Shown here: positions 45,961-57,567 of the stretch, in pieces
Numbering within the stretch: the stretch's first letter is position 1
Layout: each line of letters opens with the position of its first letter
Source: Brevibacillus fortis
Lineage (GTDB): Bacteria > Bacillota > Bacilli > Brevibacillales > Brevibacillaceae
Assembly (NCBI RefSeq): GCF_003013395.1
Contig: NZ_PXZM01000040.1
Coordinates: forward strand, 1-64,000
Direction: 5' to 3'
Length of the DNA stretch: 64,000 bases
Translations under genes and position numbers: made by a program
The notes under the pieces: generated by a model
Told to the model about the DNA's origin: nothing
Seen by the model: only the letters and a program-made list of their open reading frames with translations
Databases searched by the model: none

Positions 45961-46440
45961 GTGTTATCTGTAGAAATCCTTCATGAAGAAATCGAACCGA
46001 TCGATGAGAATTTACAAAACCTGCTTGTCCGTTGCCTAGAAGCGGCGGCAAAGCTGGAAGACGTACAAGGAGAAGTAGTTGTCACGTTGGTGAACAACGA
46101 GCGCATTCACGAGCTGAATCGGGACTATCGTGGCGTTGATCGGCCTACGGATGTTCTGTCCTTTGCGATGAACGAGCCGGGTGAAGGGGAAATGGAAATC
46201 TTCATTGATGAGGAAGAGGCCGGCGAGTTTCCGAATATGCTTGGCGATATCATCATCTCGGTGCCAAAAGCACATGAGCAGGCCGAAGACTATGGCCATT
46301 CATTCGAGCGCGAACTCGGATTTCTCACGGTTCATGGTTTTCTTCACCTTCTGGGCTATGATCATGGAACACCAGAAGAAGAAAAGGAAATGTTTTCACG
46401 TCAAGAAAAGGTGCTGGAACAAATCGGCTTGACGAGGTAG
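45961..46440 (+). CDS. ybeY: rRNA maturation RNase YbeY
   Basis: A 159-residue metal-dependent endoribonuclease that helps mature rRNA. The zinc motif H-x3-H-x5-H is 'VHGFLHLLGYDH', with 'ELNRDYRGVDRPTDVLSFAM' and 'LGDIIISVPKA' upstream. The start is GTG 45961, 10 bases after AAGGAGA; the ATG at 45931 precedes this site. The 159-residue length fits the family (about 157). Confidence 0.93.
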   Translation: MLSVEILHEEIEPIDENLQNLLVRCLEAAAKLEDVQGEVVVTLVNNERIHELNRDYRGVDRPTDVLSFAMNEPGEGEMEIFIDEEEAGEFPNMLGDIIISVPKAHEQAEDYGHSFERELGFLTVHGFLHLLGYDHGTPEEEKEMFSRQEKVLEQIGLTR

Positions 46441-46449
46441 GAGATTACG

Positions 46450-46821
46450 TTGAAGGAATGGCGACGATTGACTCGCAGCTTCACCTACGCTCTGCAGGGA
46501 ATTTCCTATACCGTACGGACACAGCGAAACATGCAAATCCACGTAGCCGCTGCCATCATGGTGCTGGCGGCAGCGTGGTGGCTGCAGATACCCCGCAGCG
46601 ATGTTTTGCTGGTCCTTTTTTCTATCGGTCTGGTCACTTCCCTTGAGCTGGTTAATACCGCGATCGAAGCAGTCGTTGATTTAGCTTCCCCGGAATGGCA
46701 CGCCAAGGCGAAGATTGCCAAAGATGTGGGAGCAGGAGCTGTACTTGTGGCGGCGATCCTGTCCTTTATCGTCGGAGTCCTCGTATTTGGACAGCCACTG
46801 TTGCAAAAAGTATGGGGATAG
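46450..46821 (+). CDS. dgkA: Diacylglycerol/undecaprenol kinase family protein
   Basis: A 123-residue membrane protein of the DgkA family, with 'RSFTYALQGISYTVRTQRNM', three membrane spans and the catalytic 'ELVNTAIEAVVDLASPEWHA'. The Gram-positive members phosphorylate undecaprenol. TTG start, GTAGGAG upstream, 9 bases after ybeY. Synteny with B. subtilis dgkA (ybeY-dgkA-cdd-era) is exact. Confidence 0.93.
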   Translation: MKEWRRLTRSFTYALQGISYTVRTQRNMQIHVAAAIMVLAAAWWLQIPRSDVLLVLFSIGLVTSLELVNTAIEAVVDLASPEWHAKAKIAKDVGAGAVLVAAILSFIVGVLVFGQPLLQKVWG

Positions 46822-46869
46822 TTTTTACTAGTAGAGAAGAAGAAATTTTTTCATAAGTCAAATGAGGTA

Positions 46870-46911
46870 CCGGACGGGTCATTGCAGTTGACCATTCAGT
46901 CTGGTTTCTTC
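46870..46911 (+). other. Hairpin between dgkA and cdd
   Basis: ACCGGAC pairs with GTCTGGT and GGTCA with TGACC inside it, followed by TTCTT. It could be a weak terminator or leader structure; the 148 bases from dgkA to cdd show no gene. Confidence 0.45.
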
Positions 46912-46965
46912 GTGTCTCTTTGGACACATTTTGTTGTGAATGGATGTTAAATACCAATCATATGA

Positions 46966-48286
<1,321 letters not shown>

Positions 48287-48390
48287 TATTCCCAACGCGA
48301 TGTGTTAATTTTTCCAAGGCATAGAATAACGGGCAAAGGTGATTCTAAGAAGGAAGTGGATAGACCCGATATAGGAAAGGATGATGCTCC

Positions 48391-48546
48391 ATGCTTCGTG
48401 ACTTTTCTTGGAGAGTTTTCGCTTCAACCGGTGACATCCATGCTTACCTTCTCTACCGTGATCACCATCAAACGGATGTTTCCAGCGAGGAAACCTCGTT
48501 TGATCTCGCCCAGGAAGAATTGGGTGACACGCAGGCATGCTTGTAA
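48391..48546 (+). CDS. yqzL: YqzL family small protein
   Basis: A 51-residue protein '[20 protein letters not shown]' followed by a polar acidic tail. In B. subtilis the small gene yqzL lies at the same place between era and recO and starts similarly (an aromatic-rich 'FTW' then 'TG(N/D)xxxYLL' pattern). It has a GGAAAGGATG site and its last 10 bases overlap recO. The function is unknown. A frame on another register from 48302 covers it but lacks support. Confidence 0.8.
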   Translation: MLRDFSWRVFASTGDIHAYLLYRDHHQTDVSSEETSFDLAQEELGDTQACL

Positions 48547-49310
48547 AGTGGGAAGGGATTGTCATTCGCAGTGTGGACTATGGTGAGTCCAGTAAAGTGG
48601 TGACATTGTTTACCCGGGAGAACGGCAAATTAGGTGTGATGGCCCGTGGTGCCAAAAAGACCAAAAGCCGTCTTGCCGCCGTCTCCCAGTTGTTTTCGCA
48701 TAGTTATTATCTATGCAAGACAGGACCCGGTACGGGAATGCCCGATCTCTCTCAGGGAGATATGCTGGATTCGTTCCGGGATATGCGGCAAAGCCTGACT
48801 GCTACGGCTTATGCCGCTTACATAGCAGAGCTTTTGGATCGACTGACGCAGGAAAGGGAACCGAATCCCTACTTGTTTCAGCTTCTCCTTCATACGTTTC
48901 GCTACTTGGATGAAGGACGAGATGCTGAGATCCTCTGTCGTATTTTTGAGACCAAGATGCTAATTGTGGCGGGGATCTCCCCGCAGCTCACGGCGTGTGT
49001 AAACTGTGGCGAACAGCGCGAGCCCTATGCGATCAGCGTAGGACAGGGTGGACTGTTGTGCCCAGTTTGCCAGCCTTCCGATCCGTATGCCATGGCGGTT
49101 ACACCCTCGACCTGGAAGCTGTTACGGCTGTTCCAGGTATTTGATTTGGAGCGGCTTGGTGACATTGAAGTAAAACCAGCTACACGTAACCAGCTCAAGC
49201 ATGTGCTGCGGAGCTTCATGGACGAGTATCTGGATATCAGGCTGAAAAGTCGAGCATTTCTGGAACAACTGGAGCGTATGGAAAGAATGACGCAATCCGA
49301 TCAGGACTAA
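48537..49310 (+). CDS. recO: DNA repair protein RecO
   Basis: A 257-residue recombination mediator that helps load RecA in the RecFOR pathway. OB-fold N-terminus ('[20 protein letters not shown]', '[18 protein letters not shown]'), a helical middle, and a zinc finger ('[11 protein letters not shown]', 'LLCPVCQP'). Overlaps yqzL at the start. A promoter for glyQS begins directly at its stop codon. Confidence 0.95.
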   Translation: MLVKWEGIVIRSVDYGESSKVVTLFTRENGKLGVMARGAKKTKSRLAAVSQLFSHSYYLCKTGPGTGMPDLSQGDMLDSFRDMRQSLTATAYAAYIAELLDRLTQEREPNPYLFQLLLHTFRYLDEGRDAEILCRIFETKMLIVAGISPQLTACVNCGEQREPYAISVGQGGLLCPVCQPSDPYAMAVTPSTWKLLRLFQVFDLERLGDIEVKPATRNQLKHVLRSFMDEYLDIRLKSRAFLEQLERMERMTQSDQD

Positions 49311-49339
49311 TTGACATACGAATTTGTTTTCGTTATGAT
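49311..49339 (+). promoter_or_regulatory. SigmaA promoter for glyQS
   Basis: Perfect TTGACA, 17 bases, TATGAT. It starts one base after the recO stop, so glyQS has its own transcript. Confidence 0.88.
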
Positions 49340-49345
49340 AAGAAC

Positions 49346-49575
49346 CAAACTTGTATACCGAATGTTGCCATGAAGGAAAAGAGTAGTCGGCCGCTGGCTG
49401 TGAATAGCGAATCGGGGATAGTGTGAGCCCGGTCACCATGCTGATGAAGGGCGTTCTGGAGCAATTTGATTGTAAGGTGGGCGAAGAAGTCATTCGCCAA
49501 GTAGGGTGGAACCGCGAGAATCCTCTCGTCCCTACACTGTCACATCAGACAGTGTAGAGGCGGGAGGTTTTTTAG
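49346..49575 (+). promoter_or_regulatory. T-box riboswitch (glycyl-tRNA type)
   Basis: The canonical T-box AGGGTGGAACCGCG is at 49503-49516. It is followed by a terminator stem (CTACACTGTC 49532-49541 with GACAGTGTAG 49548-49557, extended by CCTC..CG with GGCGGGAGG) and T6 at 49568-49573. Stem I occupies about 49375-49465; a candidate glycine specifier GGC lies at 49450-49452. Uncharged tRNA-Gly would stabilise the antiterminator and let glyQS be transcribed. This accounts for the gene-free stretch 49311-49622. Confidence 0.94.
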
Positions 49576-49622
49576 TTTCGACTTAAAGCCAAGTTCTAAT
49601 AAGTTTATGAGGAGGATAAAGC

Positions 49623-50555
49623 ATGAAAATGACATTTCAAGATATCATTTTGACGCTGCAAAACTTTTGGGCAAAGCAAAACTGTCTCATTGTCCAACCA
49701 TATGACGTTGAAAAAGGGGCAGGTACGCTAAACCCGATGACTTTCCTTCGTTCCATCGGACCTGAACCGTGGAATGTGGCATATGTAGAGCCTTCCCGTC
49801 GCCCAGCAGACGGACGTTATGGGGAAAACCCGAACCGTTTGTATCAGCATCACCAGTTCCAAGTGATCATGAAGCCATCGCCGGACAACATTCAGGAGCT
49901 GTACCTGGAGAGCTTGCGCGAACTCGGAATCGAGCCACTAGAGCATGATATCCGATTTGTAGAGGACAACTGGGAGCACCCGGGGCTTGGCGCATGGGGC
50001 TTAGGCTGGGAAGTTTGGCTGGACGGAATGGAGATCACCCAGTTCACGTACTTCCAGCAGGTGGGCGGTCTGGAATGTAAACCAGTGGCAGTCGAGCTGA
50101 CTTACGGACTGGAGCGTTTGGCTTCGTATATTCAGGAAAAAGAAAATGTATTCGATCTGGAATGGTGCAACGGGTATACGTACGGAGACGTATTCCTGCA
50201 ACCAGAATACGAGCATTCCAAATACACATTCGAGCTGTCTGATGTCGACATGCTGTTCTCTCTCTACAATACGTATGAGGCAGAAGCAAAGAGACTGATG
50301 TCGGAGCGACTGGTTTACCCAGCTTATGACTACGTCCTGAAATGCTCCCACACCTTCAACTTGCTTGATGCGCGTGGAGCCATCAGTGTGACGGAGCGTA
50401 CAGGCTACATCGCTCGTGTGCGCAATCTGTCTCGTGAAGTAGCACAAACCTACTATAAAGAGCGTGAGCGCCTCGGTTTCCCGCTTTTGCAAAAAGGCAA
50501 CGCAGTCGCTGCGGATCAAGTGAATCAGGTGAAGGGAGAGGATACAAATGAGTAA
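49623..50555 (+). CDS. glyQ: Glycyl-tRNA synthetase alpha subunit
   Basis: A 310-residue catalytic subunit of the heterotetrameric (alpha2-beta2) class II glycyl-tRNA synthetase. '[20 protein letters not shown]', '[18 protein letters not shown]', '[19 protein letters not shown]' and '[20 protein letters not shown]' are signature segments. GAGGAGG precedes the start. Its end overlaps glyS by 8 bases. Confidence 0.97.
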   Translation: MKMTFQDIILTLQNFWAKQNCLIVQPYDVEKGAGTLNPMTFLRSIGPEPWNVAYVEPSRRPADGRYGENPNRLYQHHQFQVIMKPSPDNIQELYLESLRELGIEPLEHDIRFVEDNWEHPGLGAWGLGWEVWLDGMEITQFTYFQQVGGLECKPVAVELTYGLERLASYIQEKENVFDLEWCNGYTYGDVFLQPEYEHSKYTFELSDVDMLFSLYNTYEAEAKRLMSERLVYPAYDYVLKCSHTFNLLDARGAISVTERTGYIARVRNLSREVAQTYYKERERLGFPLLQKGNAVAADQVNQVKGEDTNE

Positions 50556-52617
50556 GCGCGATCTACTCGTAGAGGTTGGTTTGGAAGAAATGCCTGCTCG
50601 TTTTGTCGCACAAGCAGCGGCACAATTCAAGGAAAAAGTAGAAAAGTGGCTGACTGCTGAGCGCGTGCCGTTTGATCAAATTACGGCATTAGAGACACCT
50701 CGTCGTTTTGCCCTGTTGATCAATGGACTGGCAGAAAAGCAGCCTGATCGCAATGATGAAGCGAAAGGCCCTGCACGCAAAATCGCACAAGATGAAGCGG
50801 GTAACTGGTCCAAGGCGGCACTCGGATTTGCACGAAGCAACAATGTTGAGCCAGACCAACTGTATTATAAAGAAGTAAACGGGATCGAGTATGTGCATGC
50901 TCGCAAATCCGAAGCGGGAAAACCGACTACCGAGCTTTTGCCGCAACTGGCTGAAGTGATCACCGGAATGAGCTTCCCGAAAAACATGCGCTGGGGCGCA
51001 CGCGAATTGAAATACGTTCGTCCTATTCGTTGGTTGGTTGCTTTGTTCGGCGATGAATTGATCGATCTGGAAATTGCAGGCGTAACAAGCGGACGCATTT
51101 CTCGTGGACACCGCTTCTTGGGAACAGAGGTTACATTGAATCACCCAAGCGAATACGTGAGCAAGCTAGCTGAGCAATATGTCATGGTGAATCCCGACGA
51201 GCGCAGAGCAGCAATTGTAGAGCAGATTCATCGCTTGGAGAAGGAAAATGGCTGGACGATTCCAATGGACGAAGGACTTCTGGATGAGGTAGTCCATCTT
51301 GTAGAATATCCAACCGCTCTTTACGGTACGTTCGAGCAAGAATTCCTTTCCATTCCACGTGAGGTTTTGGTTACTTCTATGCGGGAGCACCAGCGTTATT
51401 TCCCTGTTGAAAACGCACAGGGTCAATTGCTGAATCATTTTGTGACCGTGCGTAATGGAGACAGCCGCGCGCTGGAAAACGTAGCGAAAGGGAATGAAAA
51501 AGTTCTTCGCGCACGCCTGTCTGATGCTCGTTTCTTCTACGTGGAGGACCAAAAGCTATCCATTGAGAGCTGCCTGAAACGTTTGGAGACAATCGTTTAC
51601 CATGAAGAGCTGGGAACAATCGGTGATAAAGTTCGCCGTGTACGCAAGACAGCTGGGCAAATTGCAAGCAAGCTGGGTGTAAGCGCGGAAGAAACCAAAC
51701 AAGTAGACCGCATTGCAGAAATCGCAAAATTTGACCTCGTTACCAACATGGTAGGCGAATTCCCTGAACTGCAAGGGATTATGGGTGAAGATTACGCGCG
51801 CAAAGCGGGTGAGTCCGACCTCGTCGCAAGTGGTGTATTCGAGCATTACCTCCCGCGTTTTGCAGGGGACAAAATGCCTGCTTCCGCCCAAGGCGCTATC
51901 GTCAGCATAGCTGACAAGATGGACACGATCGTAGGTTGCTTCTCGATCGGTATTGTGCCTACTGGCTCACAGGACCCGTATGGTCTGCGCCGTATGGCAG
52001 CGGGGATCGTTTCTGTTTTGGTGGAGCGCGACTGGCAAATTTCTCTTGCCGATCTGTGGAATGCGGCAATGGAAGGCTATGTAGCGCAAGGCGTAAACAA
52101 GAGAGCGGCAGAAGACGTGAAAAAGGACCTGGTAGACTTCTTCGCACTCCGCCTGAAAAATGTCTTGCAGGATCATGGTGTTCGCTACGATGTCATCGAC
52201 GCGGTTCTTGCTGCTGACCTGACACTGGTTCCAGAGGTGGTAGCAAAAGCAAAAGCACTGATGGCAGCTGTACAAACAGAAGAGTTCAAGCTGATTGTGG
52301 AGCAGTTTAACCGGGTGAACAATCTGGCACAAAAAGCAGAAGCAGATCAAGTCAGTGAGGCTTTGTTCGCAGAAGATGTGGAACGTGCCTTGTATCAGGC
52401 ATTCCAAGCTGTTCAGAAGGATGTAGAAGGTCTGAAGGATCAAGAGAAGGTACTCGCAACCTTGTCAACCCTGCGTCAGCCGATCAACGCATTCTTCGAT
52501 AAGGTAATGGTCATGGCCGAAGATCAGGCTGTTCGTGCGAATCGTCTGGGGCTTCTCTTGCAGCTTTCTCGTGTGCTTTATCGCTACGCAGATTATTCCA
52601 AAATTGTCTTCGCATAA
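50548..52617 (+). CDS. glyS: Glycyl-tRNA synthetase beta subunit
   Basis: A 689-residue beta subunit that binds tRNA-Gly. It starts '[18 protein letters not shown]', contains an HD-like region ('[20 protein letters not shown]') and '[20 protein letters not shown]', and ends with a DALR-like helical anticodon domain ('[20 protein letters not shown]'). Translationally coupled to glyQ and under the same T-box. Confidence 0.97.
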   Translation: MSKRDLLVEVGLEEMPARFVAQAAAQFKEKVEKWLTAERVPFDQITALETPRRFALLINGLAEKQPDRNDEAKGPARKIAQDEAGNWSKAALGFARSNNVEPDQLYYKEVNGIEYVHARKSEAGKPTTELLPQLAEVITGMSFPKNMRWGARELKYVRPIRWLVALFGDELIDLEIAGVTSGRISRGHRFLGTEVTLNHPSEYVSKLAEQYVMVNPDERRAAIVEQIHRLEKENGWTIPMDEGLLDEVVHLVEYPTALYGTFEQEFLSIPREVLVTSMREHQRYFPVENAQGQLLNHFVTVRNGDSRALENVAKGNEKVLRARLSDARFFYVEDQKLSIESCLKRLETIVYHEELGTIGDKVRRVRKTAGQIASKLGVSAEETKQVDRIAEIAKFDLVTNMVGEFPELQGIMGEDYARKAGESDLVASGVFEHYLPRFAGDKMPASAQGAIVSIADKMDTIVGCFSIGIVPTGSQDPYGLRRMAAGIVSVLVERDWQISLADLWNAAMEGYVAQGVNKRAAEDVKKDLVDFFALRLKNVLQDHGVRYDVIDAVLAADLTLVPEVVAKAKALMAAVQTEEFKLIVEQFNRVNNLAQKAEADQVSEALFAEDVERALYQAFQAVQKDVEGLKDQEKVLATLSTLRQPINAFFDKVMVMAEDQAVRANRLGLLLQLSRVLYRYADYSKIVFA

Positions 52618-52628
52618 ACAAAATAAAA

Positions 52629-52669
52629 CCGGTGCCTTCGTCTGAAAATCAGGCGGGGGCACCTTTTTT
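52629..52669 (+). terminator. Terminator of glyQS
   Basis: GGTGCC pairs with GGCACC, with a second inner CGTCTGA/TCAGGCG-like pairing, followed by T6. Confidence 0.88.
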
Positions 52670-52739
52670 CCCCGTGAAAGAAGGAATATCCCGTCGAATA
52701 GAGTAATACTAGGAAGAGGTAAAGACAGAACCGGGGTGA

Positions 52740-53384
52740 TTGGTCATCGAGCTTACCAAACGACAAGAGCACATCTTACAGATAGTGAAGGATGACGGAC
52801 CGATAACAGGAGAGCATATCGCGGAGCGACTGAATTTGACTCGCGCGACGCTGCGCCCTGATTTATCCATCCTCACGATGTCAGGATATCTAGAAGCCAG
52901 ACCTCGGGTCGGGTATTTTTATGCCGGCAGACCCGCAAGCTCAGTCATAAGTGAACGGCTTCACAAGCTTCTCGTCAATGACTACAAGGCGGTACCGATC
53001 GTGGTATCCGAATCCGCATCGGCTTATGACGCCATCGTTACCCTCTTTTTGGAGGATGTTGGTACGTTATTTGTCGTCAATCAAAAAGGATATTTGGCTG
53101 GCGTGATCTCACGAAAAGATCTCCTGCGTGCTTCTTTAGGCAATAAGACGTTGGAGGATGTGCCGGTCAGCATTATCATGTCTAGGATGCCGAATATCAT
53201 TACATGCGCACCTGATGAGACCTTGTTCGCAGCCGCCAAAAAGCTGATTGATTTTCAGATCGATTCTCTGCCTGTCGTAAGGCCTGGCGAGGAAGATCCG
53301 AAGCAAATGGAGCTGTTGGGGCGCGTCACCAAGACGACGATCGCGAAAGCATTTGTAGAATTGGGTAGCGAACCGAAAGTGTAG
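52740..53384 (+). CDS. ccpN: Transcriptional repressor CcpN (HTH plus CBS)
   Basis: A 214-residue repressor. In B. subtilis CcpN shuts off gluconeogenic genes (gapB, pckA) and the sr1 RNA on glycolytic substrates. N-terminal HTH 'KRQEHILQIVKDDGPITGEH' and 'LNLTRATLRPDLSILTMSGY', and two CBS domains ('SAYDAIVTLFLEDVGTLFVV', 'FAAAKKLIDFQIDSLPVV') that sense adenine nucleotides. The start TTG 52740 aligns with the Bacillus protein. It lies 11 bases before ppsR, as in B. subtilis (ccpN-yqfL). Confidence 0.95.
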   Translation: MVIELTKRQEHILQIVKDDGPITGEHIAERLNLTRATLRPDLSILTMSGYLEARPRVGYFYAGRPASSVISERLHKLLVNDYKAVPIVVSESASAYDAIVTLFLEDVGTLFVVNQKGYLAGVISRKDLLRASLGNKTLEDVPVSIIMSRMPNIITCAPDETLFAAAKKLIDFQIDSLPVVRPGEEDPKQMELLGRVTKTTIAKAFVELGSEPKV

Positions 53385-53395
53385 GAGGAGAAGCG

Positions 53396-54232
53396 ATGCA
53401 AGGTAATCAGCAAGGACAGCTCATCTATGTAGTCTCAGACTCCATCGGCGAAACGGCCGAACTTGTCGTTCGCGCAGGAGCTAGTCAGTTTGATCGTTTT
53501 TTGTTTGACGTACAAAAGTATCCGTATATAGAAGACAAGGAATCTATTGACGAAATTATTGCTTCGGCAAAAGAATCGCGGGCAATGATCGTGTTCACTC
53601 TGGTCATTTCGGAGCTGAATGCGTATATTACACAACAAGCTGCTCTTCACGGGATTCCAGCTCTTGATGTAATGGGGCCTCTGATGAATACCTTGCAGGG
53701 CATGTTGAAAGAGCCGCCAACAGGAAAACCGGGCTTGGTACGTCGACTGGATGAAGAGTATTTCCGCAAAGTAGACGCCATCGAGTTTGCCGTCAAATAC
53801 GACGATGGACGGGACCCACGCGGCCTGTTGCGAGCAGATGTGGTTTTGATCGGCGTTTCGCGTACTTCCAAGACGCCTCTTTCCATGTATTTGGCTAACA
53901 AGCGACTTAAGGTTGCCAATGTTCCGCTTGTCCCGGAGGTAGAGCCACCAGAAGAATTGTTCCAACTGCCAATAGAACGCTGCATTGGGCTTACCATCAA
54001 TCCGGAGCAACTGAACGGAATTCGAACAGAGCGTCTGAAGGCGCTGGGATTGACTGCACAAGCGAACTACGCCAATCTCGAACGGATTGCCGACGAACTG
54101 GCTTATTCCAAGCGCATTATTGAGCGACTCGGATGTACAGTTATCGATGTATCCAACAAGGCAGTGGAAGAAACGGCAAACATCATTTTGGAGATGATTC
54201 GAAAAAACAATCTCCGTAATGAAAGGAAATAG
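53396..54232 (+). CDS. ppsR: Pyruvate,phosphate/water dikinase regulatory protein
   Basis: A 278-residue bifunctional kinase/pyrophosphorylase of the DUF299 family (YqfL), which phosphorylates and reactivates PEP synthase or PPDK. 'YVVSDSIGETAELVVRAGAS', the P-loop 'GVSRTSKTPLSMYLAN' and 'LVPEVEPPEELFQ' are diagnostic. Its partner CcpN is upstream. The 202 bases to dnaG contain no further gene. Confidence 0.93.
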   Translation: MQGNQQGQLIYVVSDSIGETAELVVRAGASQFDRFLFDVQKYPYIEDKESIDEIIASAKESRAMIVFTLVISELNAYITQQAALHGIPALDVMGPLMNTLQGMLKEPPTGKPGLVRRLDEEYFRKVDAIEFAVKYDDGRDPRGLLRADVVLIGVSRTSKTPLSMYLANKRLKVANVPLVPEVEPPEELFQLPIERCIGLTINPEQLNGIRTERLKALGLTAQANYANLERIADELAYSKRIIERLGCTVIDVSNKAVEETANIILEMIRKNNLRNERK

Positions 54233-54372
54233 GCCGAAAGAAGGATTTTGACGTTTTTTGTAGAAAATCAATTAGCCGAGGTACTTATCATACTGAGTTT
54301 CTCAGCGTTTATTGCACTTAGAAATGTGGAAAAGTAGAAAAGAAGAAAAGAAGTTTGATGTAAAGAAGGAAA

Positions 54373-54401
54373 TTGACGAATTTTGACGAACTAAATATTC
54401 T
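54373..54401 (+). promoter_or_regulatory. Putative promoter for dnaG-sigA
   Basis: TTGACG, 17 bases, TATTCT, 34 bases before the dnaG start. A direct repeat TTGACGAA-TT-TTGACGAA spans the -35. Moderate support only. Confidence 0.4.
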
Positions 54402-54434
54402 CACGTGCGATTCTCCTTATAAAGGTGGAAAGAC

Positions 54435-56309
54435 ATGACTGGTCCCACTTCAGATGAATTTGTAAATCAAGTGCGTGCCGCTGTCGACATCGTAGACGTT
54501 GTAGGAGAGTACGTTCAACTGAGAAAAAGCGGTCGTGCCTTTCTCGGTCTATGTCCGTTTCACTCTGAAAAGAGCCCTTCCTTCAACGTAAATGCAGAGC
54601 GACAGTTTTTTCATTGCTTTGGCTGTGGAGCAGGTGGGGATATCTTTTCCTTTTTAATGAAACTGGAGCAATTGACTTTTCCAGAGGCACTGCACAAATT
54701 GGCGGAGCGTGCCGGGATATCTGTGCCCCAGCCGCAGCAAGTAGAGGACTCACCTGAAAAACGGATGAAGCATGCGATGCAGGAAGCGCATACGTTCGTT
54801 TCACGCCTCTACCACTACGTGCTTACGAAAACCCCTTATGGCGCAGAAGCGATGAAGTATCTCGCCAAGCGCGGAATATCTGAGGCGACAATAGCCGAAT
54901 ACCAAATCGGATTCGCCCCTGATTCCTGGGATTTCGTAACGCAGCAGTTGACAAAGCGGGGATTTTCACAGGAATTGATGGTGGAAGCAGGGCTTTTGGC
55001 CAAAAGCGATGCAGGGAAAATCTTTGATCGCTTTCGAGGTCGTATCATGTTTCCGATCCAAGATTCCCAAGGTAACGTCATCGGATTTGGTGGGCGTTTA
55101 CTGCAAGGATCGAAACCCAATTCCAACCAAAAGTCTCAACCCAAGTATCTGAATAGCCCGGAAAGCCTTTTGTTCAACAAAAGCGCTACGCTGTTTAATC
55201 TTCATCGTGCGCGCCCCATTATTAGAAAGAGAAAAGAGGCGCTGTTGTTTGAAGGGTATGTCGATGTCATATCGGCATGGCAGGCGGGTTTTATGCAAGG
55301 TATTGCCACTTTGGGAACAGCCTTGACGGAGCAGCAGGCCAGAATTCTTCGTCGCAATACGGAGTCAGTCGTACTTTGTTATGACGGAGATGCTGCAGGA
55401 CAAGAAGCAACGAGCAAAGCGATTCACGTTTTGCAGCAAGCCGGTTTGATCGTTCGAGTCGCTCCACTTCCACAAGGAGTGGACCCGGATGATTACATCC
55501 GCCAGCATGGGGCTGAAGCATTTTCCCAGCAAGTATTGTTACAGGCGATGCCAATTACGGCTTTCCGTCTGAAACATTTACGCAGTCAGTTCGTAATAAA
55601 AGATGAGACGGACAAAGCTCGCTTAATCGCAAAGGCGGTCGAGATCATCAACGAGCTCGGCAGCCCTGTGGAACGGGACATGTATCAACGGCAATTGGCA
55701 GAAGAATACTCCCTGACTCTCGGTGATCTCAAATGGGAGTCCAAGCGCGCATACAATCAGCAAAAAAGTGAGCGCCAAAGGGATAAAGTGACGCCAGCAT
55801 GGAATAATAGTATAAATAATGGCAAAGTTACGCTCGCGAAAACACTGCCACCCGCTTATCACACGGCTGAGCGCATGCTACTTTATTACATGATGCGGAA
55901 TGAAGAAATAGCCGCCCGCGTCCAACAGGAATGCAGCGCCCACTTTCAGGTGGATGAACACGTTGCGTTAGCTGCCTACTTGTACGCCTACTATGCAGAG
56001 GGAAACCCGGAAGACCCTGGAAAGTTTATACATTATGTGCAAGACGATTTGTTAAAGCAATTAGCCTCGGGATTGGCCATGATGGAGTGCAACAACGACG
56101 TATCTGAATTAGAGATCGGTGACTACATCAAACAAGTGAATAACTACCCGAAGCGTGCCGAGTTGGAACGATTGCGCGATGAGCAGCGGAGCTTACACCT
56201 CCAAGCGGCCGCAGCGGACAGCGAGGATGCGCGCAAACAACTTGAACTTCAAGCAGCCGTTACAGGGATGAAGATTCTTGAATTGGAAAATGCTTTAAAA
56301 GAAGGGTAG
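54435..56309 (+). CDS. dnaG: DNA primase
   Basis: A 624-residue primase that makes RNA primers for replication with DnaB helicase. The CHC2 zinc finger ('[20 protein letters not shown]', '[14 protein letters not shown]'), the catalytic core ('[20 protein letters not shown]'), the Toprim motif ('[15 protein letters not shown]', '[11 protein letters not shown]') and the C-terminal helicase-binding domain ending '[13 protein letters not shown]' are present. It is followed 34 bases later by sigA, as in the classical macromolecular synthesis operon (here without rpsU). Confidence 0.97.
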   Translation: MTGPTSDEFVNQVRAAVDIVDVVGEYVQLRKSGRAFLGLCPFHSEKSPSFNVNAERQFFHCFGCGAGGDIFSFLMKLEQLTFPEALHKLAERAGISVPQPQQVEDSPEKRMKHAMQEAHTFVSRLYHYVLTKTPYGAEAMKYLAKRGISEATIAEYQIGFAPDSWDFVTQQLTKRGFSQELMVEAGLLAKSDAGKIFDRFRGRIMFPIQDSQGNVIGFGGRLLQGSKPNSNQKSQPKYLNSPESLLFNKSATLFNLHRARPIIRKRKEALLFEGYVDVISAWQAGFMQGIATLGTALTEQQARILRRNTESVVLCYDGDAAGQEATSKAIHVLQQAGLIVRVAPLPQGVDPDDYIRQHGAEAFSQQVLLQAMPITAFRLKHLRSQFVIKDETDKARLIAKAVEIINELGSPVERDMYQRQLAEEYSLTLGDLKWESKRAYNQQKSERQRDKVTPAWNNSINNGKVTLAKTLPPAYHTAERMLLYYMMRNEEIAARVQQECSAHFQVDEHVALAAYLYAYYAEGNPEDPGKFIHYVQDDLLKQLASGLAMMECNNDVSELEIGDYIKQVNNYPKRAELERLRDEQRSLHLQAAAADSEDARKQLELQAAVTGMKILELENALKEG

Positions 56310-56343
56310 CTTCAGATCATTCCCGGGGAAGGAGGGAAAGCAG

Positions 56344-57474
56344 ATGAACAAGCAAAATATCACTTCCGACATGGAAGCAACGTCCATCGAACAAGTGAAG
56401 GAACAGTTGGTCGAATTAGGCAAGAAACGCGGCGCACTGTCGTATAAGGAGATTACTGCTCGCCTGGCAGGTTTCGAGCAGGATTCTGATCAAATGGATG
56501 AGTTTTTTGAATATCTTGGTGATCAAGGCATTGAAATTAACAACAATGAGAATGAAGATGACGATGATGAAGTCGATCAAATGATCATCAAGGATGAGGA
56601 CAACGAAGAATTTGATTTTGACGATCTCTCCGTTCCGCCTGGAATCAAGATCAATGACCCTGTACGGATGTATCTGAAGGAAATTGGTCGAGTTCCTCTG
56701 CTCTCCGCAGAAGAGGAGATTAAACTGGCACAGCGAATTGAACAAGGTGATGAGGAAGCAAAAAGACGTCTGGCAGAGGCGAACTTGCGATTGGTGGTAT
56801 CGATTGCGAAGCGTTATGTAGGACGCGGTATGCTGTTCCTCGACTTGATTCAAGAAGGGAACATGGGTCTGATTAAAGCGGTGGAAAAGTTTGACTATCG
56901 CAAGGGCTATAAGTTCAGTACGTATGCAACCTGGTGGATTCGCCAAGCGATTACCCGTGCAATTGCAGACCAAGCTAGAACGATCCGGATCCCGGTTCAT
57001 ATGGTGGAAACGATCAATAAGTTAATCCGTGTTTCCCGTCAGCTTCTCCAAGAACTAGGCCGTGAGCCTATGCCAGAAGAAATCGCTGAAAAAATGGATC
57101 TCACTCCTGAAAAAGTTCGAGAAATCATGAAGATTGCCCAAGAACCAGTATCCCTAGAGACTCCAATTGGGGAAGAAGACGATTCCCACTTAGGTGATTT
57201 CATTGAGGATCAGGATGCATTGGAGCCATCTGATGCAGCTGCTTATGAACTTTTGAAAGAACAGCTGGAAGACGTTTTGGATACATTAACAGACCGGGAA
57301 GAAAACGTACTGCGTCTGCGTTTTGGATTAGATGACGGACGTACTCGGACGTTAGAAGAGGTAGGAAAAGTGTTTGGCGTAACCCGTGAACGGATTCGTC
57401 AGATCGAAGCAAAAGCTCTTCGCAAATTGCGTCATCCGAGTAGAAGTAAACGCTTAAAAGATTTCTTGGAATAA
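56344..57474 (+). CDS. sigA: Primary RNA polymerase sigma factor SigA (RpoD)
   Basis: A 376-residue housekeeping sigma factor. Region 1.1 at the N-terminus ('[20 protein letters not shown]'), an acidic linker, region 1.2 ('[20 protein letters not shown]'), region 2 ('[20 protein letters not shown]', '[20 protein letters not shown]'), region 3, and region 4 ('[20 protein letters not shown]'). Length is nearly that of B. subtilis SigA (371). GGAGGG precedes ATG. Confidence 0.98.
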   Translation: MNKQNITSDMEATSIEQVKEQLVELGKKRGALSYKEITARLAGFEQDSDQMDEFFEYLGDQGIEINNNENEDDDDEVDQMIIKDEDNEEFDFDDLSVPPGIKINDPVRMYLKEIGRVPLLSAEEEIKLAQRIEQGDEEAKRRLAEANLRLVVSIAKRYVGRGMLFLDLIQEGNMGLIKAVEKFDYRKGYKFSTYATWWIRQAITRAIADQARTIRIPVHMVETINKLIRVSRQLLQELGREPMPEEIAEKMDLTPEKVREIMKIAQEPVSLETPIGEEDDSHLGDFIEDQDALEPSDAAAYELLKEQLEDVLDTLTDREENVLRLRFGLDDGRTRTLEEVGKVFGVTRERIRQIEAKALRKLRHPSRSKRLKDFLE

Positions 57475-57493
57475 CCGATATAAGAAGTATGTG

Positions 57494-57522
57494 GCCTACG
57501 TTAGCCGACGTAGGCTTTTCTT
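57494..57522 (+). terminator. Terminator of dnaG-sigA
   Basis: Perfect 8-bp stem GCCTACGT / ACGTAGGC with a 6-base loop and TTTTCTT. Confidence 0.9.
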
Positions 57523-57567
57523 ATTCATGAAGGTAAACATTTTTTGCCGTAGTTAGGAGGGGCCGCG

